Source: Vibrio superstes (GTDB lineage: Bacteria; Pseudomonadota; Gammaproteobacteria; Enterobacterales; Vibrionaceae). From it: a stretch of DNA of 64,000 nucleotides. This document shows, one piece after another, positions 51,582 to 61,709 of the stretch. Numbering within the stretch: position 1 is the stretch's first letter; each line of letters opens with the position of its first letter. A program made the translations under genes and the position numbers. The notes beneath the pieces were generated by a model, which saw nothing but the letters and a program-made list of their open reading frames with translations, searched no databases and was not told the origin of the DNA. The stretch lies in the NCBI RefSeq assembly GCF_003569005.1, contig NZ_BCUR01000004.1, forward strand, positions 310,001 to 374,000, read 5' to 3'.

Positions 51582-53303
51582 ATGAAAATGTTATCTGGCG
51601 CAGAAATGATCGTCCAGTCATTGATCGAAGAAGAAGTAGAGCAGATCTTTGGCTATCCCGGCGGTTCGGTTCTCGACATCTACGATGCCCTTCACGCAAA
51701 GACTGATAAGATCAAGCACGTCTTAGTACGCCATGAACAAGCAGCAACGCATATGGCCGATGGTTATGCCCGCTCAACAGGTAAGCCTGGCGTAGTGCTT
51801 GTGTGTTCTGGTCCTGGTGCGACGAATACCGTTACTGGTATTGCGACAGCGTATATGGATTCGATCCCAATGATCGTCATTTCAGGAAACGTGCCAAATA
51901 GCCTGATTGGTAATGATGCGTTTCAAGAGTGTGACATTGTCGGTGTATCGCGCCCGATCGTTAAACATAGCTTTTTAGTAAAGCGTGCTGAAGATATTGC
52001 CGAAACGGTTAAAAAAGCATTTTTCATCGCTTCGACTGGTCGTCCCGGCCCTGTGGTTATTGATGTGCCGAAAGATGTCATGAATCCTCAGATTAAACTC
52101 CCTTACGAGTATCCTGAATCTATCAAAATGCGCTCTTACAACCCAACCACATCTGGACATAAGGGGCAGATCAAAAAGGCGTTGAAGGCGCTTTTAGAGG
52201 CGAAAAAGCCTGTACTGTATGTCGGTGGTGGTGCGGTTATCTCAGAATCAGACCAATATCTAATTAGTTTGTCTGAGAAACTGAACTTGCCAGTGGTAAG
52301 TACTCTTATGGGCTTAGGTGCTTTCCCTGGAATGCACAGCAACTCTTTGGGTATGCTGGGCATGCACGGCACTTACGAAGCCAACATGGCGATGCATAAT
52401 GCGGATCTTATTTTTGGTGTGGGTGTACGATTTGATGACCGTACCACCAATAACCTAGAGAAGTACTGCCCTGACGCTAAGATTATCCATGTGGATATTG
52501 ACCCGTCTTCAGTCTCTAAGAATGTTCGAGCAGACCTACCGATTGTGGGTTCTGCCGATAAGGTTCTTGAGTGCATGGTGTCACTGCTGGAAAATCAAAA
52601 CAGTGACAACGATAAAGAAGCTTTGGATCATTGGTGGAGTGAGATTGCGACTTGGCGCGAGCGTCAATGTTTAGCTTACGAAAAATCGCCAGACAAAATT
52701 AAACCGCAGCAGGTTATTGAAACGCTACACAAACTGACAGATGGTGATGCCTATGTTGCTTCTGACGTAGGTCAACATCAGATGTTTGCGGCGCTTTACT
52801 ACCCATTTAAACAGTCTCGCCGTTGGATTAACTCGGGCGGTCTAGGCACTATGGGCTTTGGTCTTCCTGCGGGAATGGGGGTTAAGTTCGCACACCCTGA
52901 AGAAGAAGTAGTGGTTGTGACTGGTGATGGCAGTATTCAAATGAATATTCAAGAGCTGTCTACGGCGCTCCAATACGGCATTCCAGTTAAAATCATTAAC
53001 CTAAACAACCGCTTCCTAGGAATGGTTAAGCAGTGGCAAGATATCATCTACGAAGGACGCCACTCAAATTCCTACATGACTTCTGTACCTGATTTCGCAG
53101 CCATTGCTGAGGCTTATGGGCATGTTGGTATTCGTATTTCCTCGCCAGACGAGCTCGAATCAGGCCTGCAAAAAGCATTAGATATGAAAGATCGCTTGGT
53201 ATTTGTCGATATCAGCGTAGATGAAACCGAGCACGTGTATCCAATGCAAGTCAAAGGCGAAGGCATGGACAATATGTGGCTAAGCAAGACGGAGAGAACC
53301 TAA
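51582..53303 (+). CDS. ilvI: Acetolactate synthase III, large subunit
   Basis: ThDP/FAD enzyme for the first shared step of valine, leucine and isoleucine synthesis. The ATG at 51582 gives [18 protein letters not shown] and 573 aa (E. coli IlvI 574), behind AAGGAGAG; a GTG 39 bp upstream was rejected. Motifs: FGYPGG, the ThDP Glu in [10 protein letters not shown], and [12 protein letters not shown] through NLNNRFLGM. The small subunit starts 2 bp after its stop. Confidence 0.97.
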   Translation: MKMLSGAEMIVQSLIEEEVEQIFGYPGGSVLDIYDALHAKTDKIKHVLVRHEQAATHMADGYARSTGKPGVVLVCSGPGATNTVTGIATAYMDSIPMIVISGNVPNSLIGNDAFQECDIVGVSRPIVKHSFLVKRAEDIAETVKKAFFIASTGRPGPVVIDVPKDVMNPQIKLPYEYPESIKMRSYNPTTSGHKGQIKKALKALLEAKKPVLYVGGGAVISESDQYLISLSEKLNLPVVSTLMGLGAFPGMHSNSLGMLGMHGTYEANMAMHNADLIFGVGVRFDDRTTNNLEKYCPDAKIIHVDIDPSSVSKNVRADLPIVGSADKVLECMVSLLENQNSDNDKEALDHWWSEIATWRERQCLAYEKSPDKIKPQQVIETLHKLTDGDAYVASDVGQHQMFAALYYPFKQSRRWINSGGLGTMGFGLPAGMGVKFAHPEEEVVVVTGDGSIQMNIQELSTALQYGIPVKIINLNNRFLGMVKQWQDIIYEGRHSNSYMTSVPDFAAIAEAYGHVGIRISSPDELESGLQKALDMKDRLVFVDISVDETEHVYPMQVKGEGMDNMWLSKTERT

Positions 53304-53305
53304 CT

Positions 53306-53800
53306 ATGAGACATATCATTTCTCTACTAATGGAAAACCAACCAGGTTCACTGTCTCGAGTAGTGGGTCTGTTCTCACAGCGTGGCTATAACATTGAATC
53401 TCTGACGGTATCACCAACAGACGATGAGACCCTTTCACGTCTGAATATCACAACAGAAACCAATGAACTGCAACTAGAGCAAATTCAGAAGCAACTGCAC
53501 AAGTTGATTGATGTACTCAAGGTGCAAGAAGTGACTGAGTTTGACCACATTGAGCGTGAGCTTATGATGGTGAAACTAAAGGCATCGGGGTTTGCTCGTG
53601 CTGAGGTGAAGCGAACCGCTGATATCTTCCGTGGTCAGATTGTTGATGTCACCGCCTCTCAGTACACAGTGCAACTGGCGGGCACGAGTGAGAAGCTCGA
53701 TGCCTTCATTCAAGCGGTATCTGAAATTACCGATGTGATTGAGGTGGCTCGAAGCGGAGTCGTGGGTATTGCTCGTGGTGAAAGAGCGCTGAAAGCATAG
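53306..53800 (+). CDS. ilvH: Acetolactate synthase III, regulatory subunit
   Basis: Valine-sensing regulatory subunit of acetolactate synthase III. The ATG at 53306 gives MRHIISLLMENQPGSLSRV and 164 aa (E. coli 163), preceded by GGAGAG; an upstream in-frame start inside ilvI was rejected. Residues 1-80 form the ACT domain (GLFSQRGYNIESLTV), and the second half has the HIERELMMVKL segment. It is two bases behind ilvI, so the pair is translated together. Confidence 0.97.
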   Translation: MRHIISLLMENQPGSLSRVVGLFSQRGYNIESLTVSPTDDETLSRLNITTETNELQLEQIQKQLHKLIDVLKVQEVTEFDHIERELMMVKLKASGFARAEVKRTADIFRGQIVDVTASQYTVQLAGTSEKLDAFIQAVSEITDVIEVARSGVVGIARGERALKA

Positions 53801-53894
53801 TTTTCATTTCAGGTGTATTGAAAAGCGGTCGCTTACTTAGTGGGTTTGTATCTAGATTAAGCTACTGAAAAATTGGAACTTTGTGCTTGTTGTT

Positions 53895-53926
53895 AAAGTC
53901 ATCTCTGTCACAGGGATGGCTTTTTT
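53895..53926 (+). terminator. ilvIH terminator
   Basis: An 11-bp stem AGTCATCTCTG/CAGGGATGGCT with two G-T pairs and a 3-nt loop, followed by six T, ~95 bp after ilvH. Confidence 0.8.
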
Positions 53927-54077
53927 AATGCCTAGAACTTTGAGTTAGTGCAAATAGTATGATTATTGTGATTGCGTGGTGCTTTTTTGAACGATACACT
54001 GCGCCCAGTTTGAATGAACACAGCATCGCTGAGTGGGATAGGGATAGCGCAACTCTGTGATCATATCGAGGCGAAGT

Positions 54078-54209
54078 ATGTTAAAGAATGCATTTGTAAG
54101 ATTAGTAGTTGGTGGTTTATTGATGATGGCAGTGACATTTAACGCTGTTTACTTTTTACCACTAGTGTTGTTGATGAACACACATAGAAGTGAATTGTTC
54201 TCCTACTAA
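54078..54209 (+). CDS. Small membrane protein, 43 aa, unrecognised
   Basis: A short ORF in the gap between ilvH and pykF. The ATG is preceded by GAGGCGAAG. The product starts MLKNAFVRLVVGGLL, continues through a hydrophobic segment (GGLLMMAVTFNAVYFLPLVLLM, residues ~12-33) and ends in a polar tail NTHRSELFSY. One or two tight membrane helices are predicted. An upstream terminator (53895-53926) and a downstream one (54232-54261) frame it as an independent transcript of ~300 nt. No named family comes to mind, and no function is claimed. It could instead be the coding part of a small regulatory RNA. Confidence 0.65.
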   Translation: MLKNAFVRLVVGGLLMMAVTFNAVYFLPLVLLMNTHRSELFSY

Positions 54210-54231
54210 AACTTACTAAGAAATAGACATA

Positions 54232-54261
54232 AAAAAAGAGAGCCGATTGGCTCTCTTTTTT
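54232..54261. terminator. Bidirectional terminator, small ORF and pykF
   Basis: AAAAAAGAGAGCC/GGCTCTCTTTTTT, a perfect 13-bp stem with a 4-nt GATT loop between two convergent units. Confidence 0.93.
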
Positions 54262-54282
54262 GTATCTGTATCGAACTACAAA

Positions 54283-55695
54283 TTATAGTACGTGTACAGA
54301 TGCAGTGTTAGTAGTACCTGAAGCAACTAGAGCGCCAGAAACCATAACTACGATGTCGCCTTTCTTACCAAAACCAGCTTCTAGAACGTATTCTTTACCG
54401 TTTTTGTAGAAATCATCAGTGCTGTTGATTGACTCAACAAGAACTGGACGAACACCCTTAGAAAGAACTAGCTGTGCAGCAGTCTTAGGGTTAGTAGTTA
54501 GAGCAACGATGCTTGCAGTTGGGAAGTACTTACGTACAGAACGTGCAGACTTGCCGCCTTCAGTAGCAACGATGATTAGTGGAGCAGCTAGCTTCTCAGC
54601 TGTGTCTACTGCGCCTTTACATACTGCTTCAGTGATGCGTAGACGTGGGCTGTCAAGACGAGAACCTAGTTCTGCTTTTAGCGCGCTGTCAGTACGGTTA
54701 GCGATTTGAGCCATGATAGCTACTGATTCTACTGGGTACTTACCTTTAGCAGTTTCACCAGAAAGCATTACTGCGTCAGTACCATCCATGATTGCGTTTG
54801 CAACGTCACCCGCTTCAGCGCGAGTTGGACGTGGGTTGCTGATCATAGAATCAAGCATTTGAGTTGCAGTGATAACAACTTTACGTGCACGGTTACACTT
54901 CTCGATCATCATCTTCTGAGCGAAGATTACTTCTTCAGCTGGGATCTCAACACCTAGGTCGCCACGAGCAACCATGATGCCGTCAGAAGCTTCAAGGATA
55001 GCGTCAAAGTTATCAACACCTTCTTGGTTCTCGATCTTAGAGATGATGTGGATGTTTTCGCCACCGTTGGCGTTTAGAAGCTCACGGATTTCTTTAACGT
55101 CTTCTTCTTTACGGATGAAAGAAGCAGCAACGAAATCAACGCCTTGCTCACAACCGAACTTAAGGTCAGCTTTATCTTTCTCAGAAAGAGCAGGAAGTTG
55201 AACAGAAACGCCAGGAAGGTTAACACCTTTGTTTTCGCCTAGTGCGCCGTTGTTAAGAACTTTACACTTAACTTCAGTTTCAGAAGTTGAGATAACTTCC
55301 ATTTCGATTAGACCGTCGTCTACTAGGATAGTGTTACCAGCAGTTAGGTCGTTTGCGAAACCAGTGTAAGTTACAGCAACGATGTCTTTGTTACCAACTA
55401 CAGAAGCATCTGTAGTGAAAGTGAATTCTTGACCAGCTACTAGATCAACGTCGTTGCCGTCTTCTAGTTTGATTGTACGGATTTCTGGACCTTTAGTGTC
55501 TAGAAGGATAGCTAGTTGCTTGCCTACTTTAGACATAACTTCGCGGTAGTTTTCGATACGCGCAGCGTGCTCTTCAAAGTTACCGTGAGAGAAGTTCAGG
55601 CGCATTACGTTCATGCCTGCATTTACTAGTTCAGTTAGCTTCTCTACAGATTCAGTTTTAGGGCCAATCGTACATACGATTTTGGTCTTTTTCAT
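54283..55695 (-). CDS. pykF: Pyruvate kinase I
   Basis: Converts PEP and ADP to pyruvate and ATP. The ATG at 55695 gives [16 protein letters not shown] and 470 aa, the same as E. coli PykF, behind GGAGAG; a longer frame reaching ~48 codons upstream was rejected. Key parts: MRLNFSHG, the catalytic [22 protein letters not shown] and [13 protein letters not shown] palindrome matching the HexR consensus lies 74 bp upstream, so glycolytic control by HexR is likely. Confidence 0.97.
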   Translation of the reverse strand: MKKTKIVCTIGPKTESVEKLTELVNAGMNVMRLNFSHGNFEEHAARIENYREVMSKVGKQLAILLDTKGPEIRTIKLEDGNDVDLVAGQEFTFTTDASVVGNKDIVAVTYTGFANDLTAGNTILVDDGLIEMEVISTSETEVKCKVLNNGALGENKGVNLPGVSVQLPALSEKDKADLKFGCEQGVDFVAASFIRKEEDVKEIRELLNANGGENIHIISKIENQEGVDNFDAILEASDGIMVARGDLGVEIPAEEVIFAQKMMIEKCNRARKVVITATQMLDSMISNPRPTRAEAGDVANAIMDGTDAVMLSGETAKGKYPVESVAIMAQIANRTDSALKAELGSRLDSPRLRITEAVCKGAVDTAEKLAAPLIIVATEGGKSARSVRKYFPTASIVALTTNPKTAAQLVLSKGVRPVLVESINSTDDFYKNGKEYVLEAGFGKKGDIVVMVSGALVASGTTNTASVHVL

Positions 55696-56200
55696 GGAAA
55701 ATACTCTCCGGTAAGTATTACGTAAGTTTAAATAGGGTACTGGCGGCCATATTACTTCATTTGTAATTAAATTACAAAATTTACAGCGAGTCGTTAATTT
55801 GTGACTCAAAAAGCATTTATTGGCAACCACGACGACCAATCACACATTATTAGTCAATTTAAGACCGATAATTGGATTATTTTTCGTCTAATCCGCCGTT
55901 AAAGTCTGAATGGACGCTTTAGTCAATCAGGCACTACCGGCAAAAATTCTGTAATAAAGTTTCTTTCTGGTGTCGGATTCTAACACCGAACTTAATGAAG
56001 TTCACGATTTAGAATTGTCTTAGAACAAGGTTTTAGCGCAAAATTATTATTTTTAACATTGAAATAAATCCACAGGGCTAAAACTAGGCCGGATCAGGTC
56101 TCGGCGGTGTTGTTGTTATCTAAATTTGCTCTTTCGGAACGTGTTATATTCTTCGGTTATTGACTGATAGATCATCTGAAACGTTCAAAGAGGAATTGAG
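55696..56200. other. 505-bp gap between pykF and Gfo/Idh gene
   Basis: Divergent control region. Besides the HexR-type palindrome it is AT-rich without recognisable small ORFs. A weak inverted repeat GGTGT...ACACC is present near 55970. An 11-mer TGAAACGTTCA occurs 13 bp before the Gfo/Idh start. Most of the region has no feature I can name. Confidence 0.6.
55760..55778. promoter_or_regulatory. HexR-type operator upstream of pykF
   Basis: TTTGTAAT-TAA-ATTACAAA, a perfect 19-bp palindrome. It matches the published HexR consensus TGTAATwwwATTACA exactly in its core. It lies 65-83 bp upstream of the pykF start codon. HexR is an RpiR-family sensor of KDPG controlling central carbon genes in gammaproteobacteria. 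Confidence 0.75.
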
Positions 56201-57175
56201 ATGTTGAAACTGGGAGTTATAGGCTCAAACTGGATTACAGAGCGCTTTATAGATGCAGCAAAGGCAAGCGACTCATTTACATTACAGGCTGTCTATTCAA
56301 GGAAGATAGATAACGCGAAGCTGTTTGCCCAAAAACATCAAGCAAGTGATTACTTTGACTCGCTAGAAGCACTTGCCAACAGCAATGTTGATGCTATCTA
56401 TATTGCCAGCCCCAATTCATTACACTCCCCCCAAGCGATCCAAATGATGAAAGCAGGTAAACACGTTATTGTGGAGAAACCTATTGCTTCAAACTTTGCA
56501 CTGGCGCAAGAGATGTATCAGGTCGCAGAAGAGCAAGGTGTCATCCTCTTTGAAGCATACATGTCTAGCTATCTTCCCAACTTCGATATTGTTAGGCAGT
56601 CTATCCCCAAGTTAGGGAAGCTTCGTAAGGCGAATATTAATTACTGCCAGTATTCTTCTCGCTATCAAAAGTACTTGAATGGAGAGAACCCTAATACCTT
56701 CAATCCTGCATTCTCCAATGGATCTATTATGGATATCGGTTTCTATTGTATTGCGGCCTGCGTTGAACTCTTTGGTGAGCCTCAATCTATAAAAGCACAT
56801 GCAGCTTTGCTGGAATCTGGTGTCGACGGCCATGGCAGTGTCATCCTTAACTATGGGGATTTTGATGCGGTGGTTACCCATTCCAAGGTGAATGATTCTT
56901 ACCTGCCTTGCGAAGTACAAGGAGAGGATGCCGCGCTGCAAATTGACATGATTTCTTTGTGCCAAAGCGTGGAATGGCATCAAAGGGGGCAGTCGCCTAG
57001 GTCTATTGCAGTAGAGCAACACGCTAACCCTATGTACTACGAAGCCAAAGCCTTTGCCAAAGCCATAAAAAGTGGGCGAATTCACTCAGTAGACAAACAA
57101 AGAGCCTTGATAACTTCAAAGGTCATTACTGAGATTCGAGCGCAAACAGGGGTGGTTTTTCCTGCCGATCAGTAA
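56201..57175 (+). CDS. Gfo/Idh/MocA-family oxidoreductase
   Basis: A 324-aa NAD(P)-dependent sugar oxidoreductase or dehydrogenase. The N-terminal Rossmann loop is GVIGSNWITERF and the cofactor-proximal Lys is in VIVEKPIASN. The C-terminal catalytic domain has MDIGFYCIAAC. The family acts on many sugars and derivatives, so no substrate is assigned. It stands alone: pykF is divergent across a long gap and the next gene is a LysR regulator 114 bp downstream, possibly of this gene. Confidence 0.85.
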   Translation: MLKLGVIGSNWITERFIDAAKASDSFTLQAVYSRKIDNAKLFAQKHQASDYFDSLEALANSNVDAIYIASPNSLHSPQAIQMMKAGKHVIVEKPIASNFALAQEMYQVAEEQGVILFEAYMSSYLPNFDIVRQSIPKLGKLRKANINYCQYSSRYQKYLNGENPNTFNPAFSNGSIMDIGFYCIAACVELFGEPQSIKAHAALLESGVDGHGSVILNYGDFDAVVTHSKVNDSYLPCEVQGEDAALQIDMISLCQSVEWHQRGQSPRSIAVEQHANPMYYEAKAFAKAIKSGRIHSVDKQRALITSKVITEIRAQTGVVFPADQ

Positions 57176-57289
57176 TTCAACAAGCCGAGATATCGATAAA
57201 TTTCAGAGTTTTACGCCTAGATGACGGTTGGTAGCGGTTTCTTGGTTTATTCTTAGGGCTGAGCAAATACCTGTGGGACAGCATCTTAT

Positions 57290-58204
57290 ATGCGAACTAA
57301 AAATAAACGCTTCGACCTCAATTTACTAAGAGTCTTTGTGATTGCTTATCGCAGCCAGTCTGTCACTAAGGCTGCAGATGAGCTAGACATGACACAATCA
57401 GCGGTCAGTAATGCATTAGCTCGCTTAAAAGAGAATGCCGGGCAGGAGTTATTTTCTCGAACGGGTAGGGGAATAAAGCCAACTCGTTTTGCGCAGGATC
57501 TTTATGAAAGACTATCAACGCCTTTATTAGATATAGAGGCATGTTTGTTTGGGCTAGAAAGTTTCGATCCTGCTCAAAGCAAACGCTCATTTGTTGTTTA
57601 TGTGCATGAGGGCCTTATCTATACCTTGCAGCGAGCTTTAGTGGAATCTTCAATGCCAGCAGGCATAGATGTGATCACCAAAGAGTTACCAGCTACAGAA
57701 GAAGAGATCTATGACGATCTAAGTAATGAAAAGGTGGATCTTGTTATTGATGTTGTGAAGCCGACATCTCGAACGTATGCGAGTCAGCCTTTAACGAAAA
57801 GTAGAATTTGTTGTGTGGTGCGAAAGGGCCATTCTAGGCTCAGTAATAGCTCGATCAGTAAAGATCAGTATTTAAGTGAAAAGCATGCAATATTCAACCT
57901 ACGAAGAAGAAACTTACCCTTTGTAGGGTGGATAGTGGATGAGGTGTTGCCGCAAAGAGCTGTCTACTCCCAACACTCTTCGTTAATGGGGATGATGAGC
58001 GCAATATCTTTTAGCGATGCAGTTGCGACGGTCCCTCATCACCTTGCCTTGCAGTATCAAGACACCTTTGATCTTCAGGTAATGGATTTTCCTTTTGATG
58101 TTGATACCTATCAATCCTATCTGGTATGGAATAGCAGAATGAATCAAAACAAGGCAAACCTGTGGCTTCGTGATCTCATATCTGACTTGATTGGTAAGGA
58201 TTAG
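57290..58204 (+). CDS. LysR-family regulator, LeuO/NodD-like
   Basis: A 304-aa LysR regulator. The helix-turn-helix reads FDLNLLRVFVIAYRSQSVTKAADELDMTQSAVSNAL, similar to the LeuO subgroup including the following ALARLKENAGQELFSRTGRGIKPT. The C-terminal sensor domain is present but shares no obvious ligand motif. No divergent target is adjacent. It is followed by a convergent exported protein only 10 bp away. Possible targets are the upstream oxidoreductase or the alkylsulfatase genes, the latter because LysR proteins control sdsA genes in Pseudomonas. Confidence 0.9.
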   Translation: MRTKNKRFDLNLLRVFVIAYRSQSVTKAADELDMTQSAVSNALARLKENAGQELFSRTGRGIKPTRFAQDLYERLSTPLLDIEACLFGLESFDPAQSKRSFVVYVHEGLIYTLQRALVESSMPAGIDVITKELPATEEEIYDDLSNEKVDLVIDVVKPTSRTYASQPLTKSRICCVVRKGHSRLSNSSISKDQYLSEKHAIFNLRRRNLPFVGWIVDEVLPQRAVYSQHSSLMGMMSAISFSDAVATVPHHLALQYQDTFDLQVMDFPFDVDTYQSYLVWNSRMNQNKANLWLRDLISDLIGKD

Positions 58205-58214
58205 CACTTGGGTG

Positions 58215-58709
58215 TTAAATCATAACCAGATTGCTCGCATTAGTGGGCAAATACAGGATGCCTATTTCTGAGGCTTGTTGTGCAGTAAGTTGCTTGCTCA
58301 CTATGGCATTGAGAACATCGATATCCACTATGATAGATTCCTCGCTATTTCCTTGAGGAACCTCATGCTGTCTGATCTTGATGCCCTTATCTGAGCTAAT
58401 GATCTTGTAGTAATGGCCCTTACTCGATTCGAATAGGAACCACTCACCTTTATCTTGCGAGCTTAATTGTTGCTGTAGTTGAAACATTAGCATCATCATT
58501 CTTTGCTCATAATTGGCGTTATGAGTAGCCTTTAATTTCTCTGACTCAATCGCTCTAGCTGTGGCGAGTTGAATGCTGAATGTTTTTTTGGGCACCTTAT
58601 AAAGGACTCCGCTTCCAATCCCATCCATAACGCAAGCCGAAGCAATCGAAGGCAACAGCAATAACACGCTTAGGAGTGATGAGGTTATTCTCTTGAAAAA
58701 ACGGGTCAT
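58215..58709 (-). CDS. Small exported protein of unknown function
   Basis: A 164-aa protein with a signal peptide (RITSSLLSVLLLLPSIASA) cut before CVMDG. The Cys directly after the cut makes a weak lipobox (ASAC), so lipid anchoring is possible. The ATG at 58709 is preceded by GGAGC; an upstream start was rejected. The mature part is polar with a Met-rich helix (RMMMLMFQLQQQL) and no family I recognise. It lies 102 bp downstream of the alkylsulfatase gene on the same strand, so the two may be one operon. Function is unknown. Confidence 0.75.
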   Translation of the reverse strand: MTRFFKRITSSLLSVLLLLPSIASACVMDGIGSGVLYKVPKKTFSIQLATARAIESEKLKATHNANYEQRMMMLMFQLQQQLSSQDKGEWFLFESSKGHYYKIISSDKGIKIRQHEVPQGNSEESIIVDIDVLNAIVSKQLTAQQASEIGILYLPTNASNLVMI

Positions 58710-58811
58710 ATAAAGCTCCAGATACAAAGACATTAAGCACTTCCATGTGCTGATAGCTTATCGGGATAAGCTTGCCTCCAAGGACTTTAGCCAACGCGTG
58801 TTATTATTCGA

Positions 58812-60872
58812 TTATCGATTAATTGGTGATTCACCTGATGTTGAGTAGCCAACACTGTATTTAGAGTGATCTTGTGGCTCGATCACATTGAAATACATCT
58901 CAAAATTATCAAGATAGCCAGTGAGCTCTCCCAGTTTATCTAAGCTACCTTCGGCCTCAATATCACCTGATTTAATCAGCTCTTGCATCGTTGCTTGCTG
59001 CGTTAGCAATTGATTGAATACCGAGCGTGACATGGCGAGCGTAAAGTGTGGTTGAATCACATCGTAACCCTCGATGGAACTCATTCGCCCATTCTTCACC
59101 TCGATGGCAAACTTTTCCTTCTCATCATTGATGATTAGGTTTGCACGCATCTCAAAGTTATCTTGTGCTGCCTGTGGTCCATTTAAGCGCACCCCCATGT
59201 AGTTCAAGAAGTCAGACGTAGGCATGTTTTGAATCATATCTGCTGATGCTGTTTTGGTAGAGGCTCCTTTTACAATGCCTCGACGAAGTTCATCAGCGCC
59301 GACGAGGAACACGTTTCGCTCGCCAGATGATTCGCTTTGATAGCCTAGTTGCTCAAGACAATCAGCTTGTAGGTATCGAGCTTGTTTGTTTTCAGGCTGA
59401 GCAAAAACCACCTTATTCACGATCTCGGCACACCAACGATAATCGCCTCTTTCAAAGGCTCGGCTGCCTGCAGATAGGATGTTGTCTGCACCAAAGTCTT
59501 CGACATAACGTTTAGCTGACTCAGTGGTATTATGAGGAATTAAGCTCGCAGGGTTCATATCAAAATAGCCCAGATATTTATTCAGTACGGCCTTAGCGTT
59601 ACGATGGTATGAGCCATGATAGCCTCGCAGATACCATTCACTGGCCAATGTTTCTGGAACCTTAAACTCATCCTGAATATCATTGATATTCACACCATGG
59701 TTAGCTAGGCGCAGAGACTCGTCATGCAGGTAACCATACATATCACGTTGCTTTTCAAGAAACTCGACCACATTCTCATTGCCCCAACGAGGCCAACTGT
59801 GCGATGCAATCAATACATCTGATTGATGCCCAAACTCATAGAGAGCTTCATTGATGACATCAGCCCATTGCAGGGAGTCACGCACGAATGCACCGCGTAG
59901 GGTGTACAGGTTGTGCAGTCCACCTACCGTCGTCTCTGCCCCCCAATAGGTTTTATACTCTGGGATATAGGTGTTCATCTCTGACGGTGCTTCAGTTTCT
60001 GGGGCGTTTTGCATGACTAAATCTAGGCCATCTACCGTAACGGTTTGAATGTCTTCCTTAACCTCTAAGGTAGGAATAATTAAAGACAACTCCCCCGAGG
60101 CGACCGACTTTCCGATAGCAGCATCAACTTGGCCCTGAGCCCCTTTTTCGAGAGACGTACCGTATTGATAAAGCACACGGCGAGCCATTGCGGTCCCTGC
60201 GAGTACGTTCTCAGAGATAGAGTGTTTGGTAAATCCGCGCGGAGCGATAATGTCCACCTCACCCGAATCCACCTGTTGCTGTGTGACTATACCTTTCACT
60301 CCACCAAAGTGGTCTGCATGTGAATGAGAATACACGACCGCTTTGATGGGCAGGTTTGCATCCTTTACATGCTTTTTGAATAGCTCATAAGCTGCCGCTG
60401 CCGTCTCTGGAATGGTCAAAGGATCGAATACGATCCAACCATTTTCTGAGCGTACGAAGGTGATATTGGCAAGGTCATAACCGCGTACTTGATAGACACC
60501 ATCACGAACCCTATACAGGCCATGTTTCATATTCAATACAGCTTGGCGCTGCATACTAGGGTGGATAGAATCGAAGTCCTTGCCTTGTAGCAAAAAGTCA
60601 TAACTGCCAAGCTCCCACGCGACTTTAGTGCCATCTTTGCTCATGATTTTCAGATTGTCTTCGCGAGCAATAAATCCTTTATCTGCCAATTCAAAATCCT
60701 TGTTATTGGCAAAGTTGAGTTGTGCACGAAGTGAGTTGTTAAACTCCGACGTATAGGCTGTTGGACTTTTTGATTCAGCATTGAACGTTGGAATAGCTTG
60801 ATTGGCAAACGTACAAGTTGCCGATAGACAGCTGACAATGGCTAAAGATAAAGGAAGATATTTGGCTTTCAT
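58812..60872 (-). CDS. Periplasmic linear alkylsulfatase (SdsA1/YjcS-like)
   Basis: A 686-aa metallo-beta-lactamase-fold sulfatase that cleaves primary alkyl sulfates such as SDS. The ATG at 60872 starts a signal peptide (KYLPLSLAIVSCLSATCTFA) behind GAGAG. The zinc motif is SHSHADHFGG with His183, His185, Asp187 and His188 in this numbering. A dimerisation region (residues ~400-530) and a C-terminal SCP2-like substrate domain (residues ~560-675) complete the family architecture. E. coli YjcS is similar (661 aa). It is divergent from a lipoprotein gene and followed by a small exported protein. Confidence 0.92.
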   Translation of the reverse strand: MKAKYLPLSLAIVSCLSATCTFANQAIPTFNAESKSPTAYTSEFNNSLRAQLNFANNKDFELADKGFIAREDNLKIMSKDGTKVAWELGSYDFLLQGKDFDSIHPSMQRQAVLNMKHGLYRVRDGVYQVRGYDLANITFVRSENGWIVFDPLTIPETAAAAYELFKKHVKDANLPIKAVVYSHSHADHFGGVKGIVTQQQVDSGEVDIIAPRGFTKHSISENVLAGTAMARRVLYQYGTSLEKGAQGQVDAAIGKSVASGELSLIIPTLEVKEDIQTVTVDGLDLVMQNAPETEAPSEMNTYIPEYKTYWGAETTVGGLHNLYTLRGAFVRDSLQWADVINEALYEFGHQSDVLIASHSWPRWGNENVVEFLEKQRDMYGYLHDESLRLANHGVNINDIQDEFKVPETLASEWYLRGYHGSYHRNAKAVLNKYLGYFDMNPASLIPHNTTESAKRYVEDFGADNILSAGSRAFERGDYRWCAEIVNKVVFAQPENKQARYLQADCLEQLGYQSESSGERNVFLVGADELRRGIVKGASTKTASADMIQNMPTSDFLNYMGVRLNGPQAAQDNFEMRANLIINDEKEKFAIEVKNGRMSSIEGYDVIQPHFTLAMSRSVFNQLLTQQATMQELIKSGDIEAEGSLDKLGELTGYLDNFEMYFNVIEPQDHSKYSVGYSTSGESPINR

Positions 60873-61153
60873 AATTTCTCTCTTGGGTGGACTTCTCTCC
60901 GACGGCAACTAGGTTAAGAGAATATGAAATTCAAAACATCGCACTAAAGTCCTTATCAGATATTTTTAAAATAAATATCAATTGAAGGCTATGATAGCCA
61001 GCTAGTATCCAACGGATTGTAGTTTTAGCCTATATAGAAGCGTTAAGATATTTCCACATGAAATATCAGATTTAGTGCTTGGGTGGTTTTTTGAATGACT
61101 GATCTTGGTTAAATTGTCAGCGTTCCAAACAATACACACTTATGAGGTCTACT

Positions 61154-61585
61154 ATGGCAATTCGCACAAAATCAACGCTACTTCTATTGGTTGCTTCTTT
61201 ATTCACGGTGACCGGTTGCGCATCAAACGAGGCGATGGACGCCGAGAATAAGAATGCGGGTCGTAACCGTGGTGCAATTGGTGGTGCATTGATTGGTGTG
61301 ACTGCCGGTGCGCTGACTGGTGACGCGAGCCTAGCTGCTAAAGGTGCAGCTGCGGGTGCTGTTGCTGGGGGTGTTGCGGGTTCAATGAAAGACGTAGACG
61401 ATGCCCGAGCAAAAGATCGTTCTGAGATACAAGCAGATGGCCTTAAACAAGATAACCGTTCGGATTCAGAAAAGCGCCTAGCTGAGCTAGAGGCTGAGGT
61501 CAAAATCAAAGAGTTAGAGGCGAGGTTGGCAGAGATGGAGCTAGAAGAGAAAGCTGAAAAAACAGAGCGTGAATCTGACAGCTAA
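61154..61585 (+). CDS. Glycine-zipper lipoprotein
   Basis: A 143-aa lipoprotein. The ATG at 61154 follows GAGG and opens a signal peptide with lipobox VTGC (Cys22; Ala next, so outer membrane). Residues ~42-78 are a glycine-zipper (GAIGGALIGVTAGALTG, GAAAGAVAGGVAGS), and the C terminus (~95-140) is a charged coiled coil (EAEVKIKELEARLAEME). It resembles YMGG/OsmB-type zipper lipoproteins; function unknown. A terminator follows. Confidence 0.85.
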   Translation: MAIRTKSTLLLLVASLFTVTGCASNEAMDAENKNAGRNRGAIGGALIGVTAGALTGDASLAAKGAAAGAVAGGVAGSMKDVDDARAKDRSEIQADGLKQDNRSDSEKRLAELEAEVKIKELEARLAEMELEEKAEKTERESDS

Positions 61586-61627
61586 ACGGCGTTCGATCTT
61601 TTAGTCTGCCTTGTTCTGAATTTATTT

Positions 61628-61660
61628 ATCTCAAACCTCACACAGGCTTGAGATTTTTTT
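61628..61660 (+). terminator. Terminator after glycine-zipper lipoprotein gene
   Basis: ATCTCAA/TTGAGAT arms, one mismatch, then a 3-bp inner stem; a run of seven T follows. Confidence 0.82.
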
Positions 61661-61709
61661 TATTGGTTCATAATTATCTAAGTTGTTCCTCTTTCCCTTA
61701 TATAGCCCC

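Noticed and set aside
56178..56188. GAAACGTTCAA before the Gfo/Idh gene, also at 16341-16351 upstream of the TAXI gene, resembling a Cra/FruR or LacI-type site.
   Set aside because: Neither copy is a full palindrome, and the first overlaps the region next to the ribosome binding site. Two copies of an 11-mer are not enough evidence.
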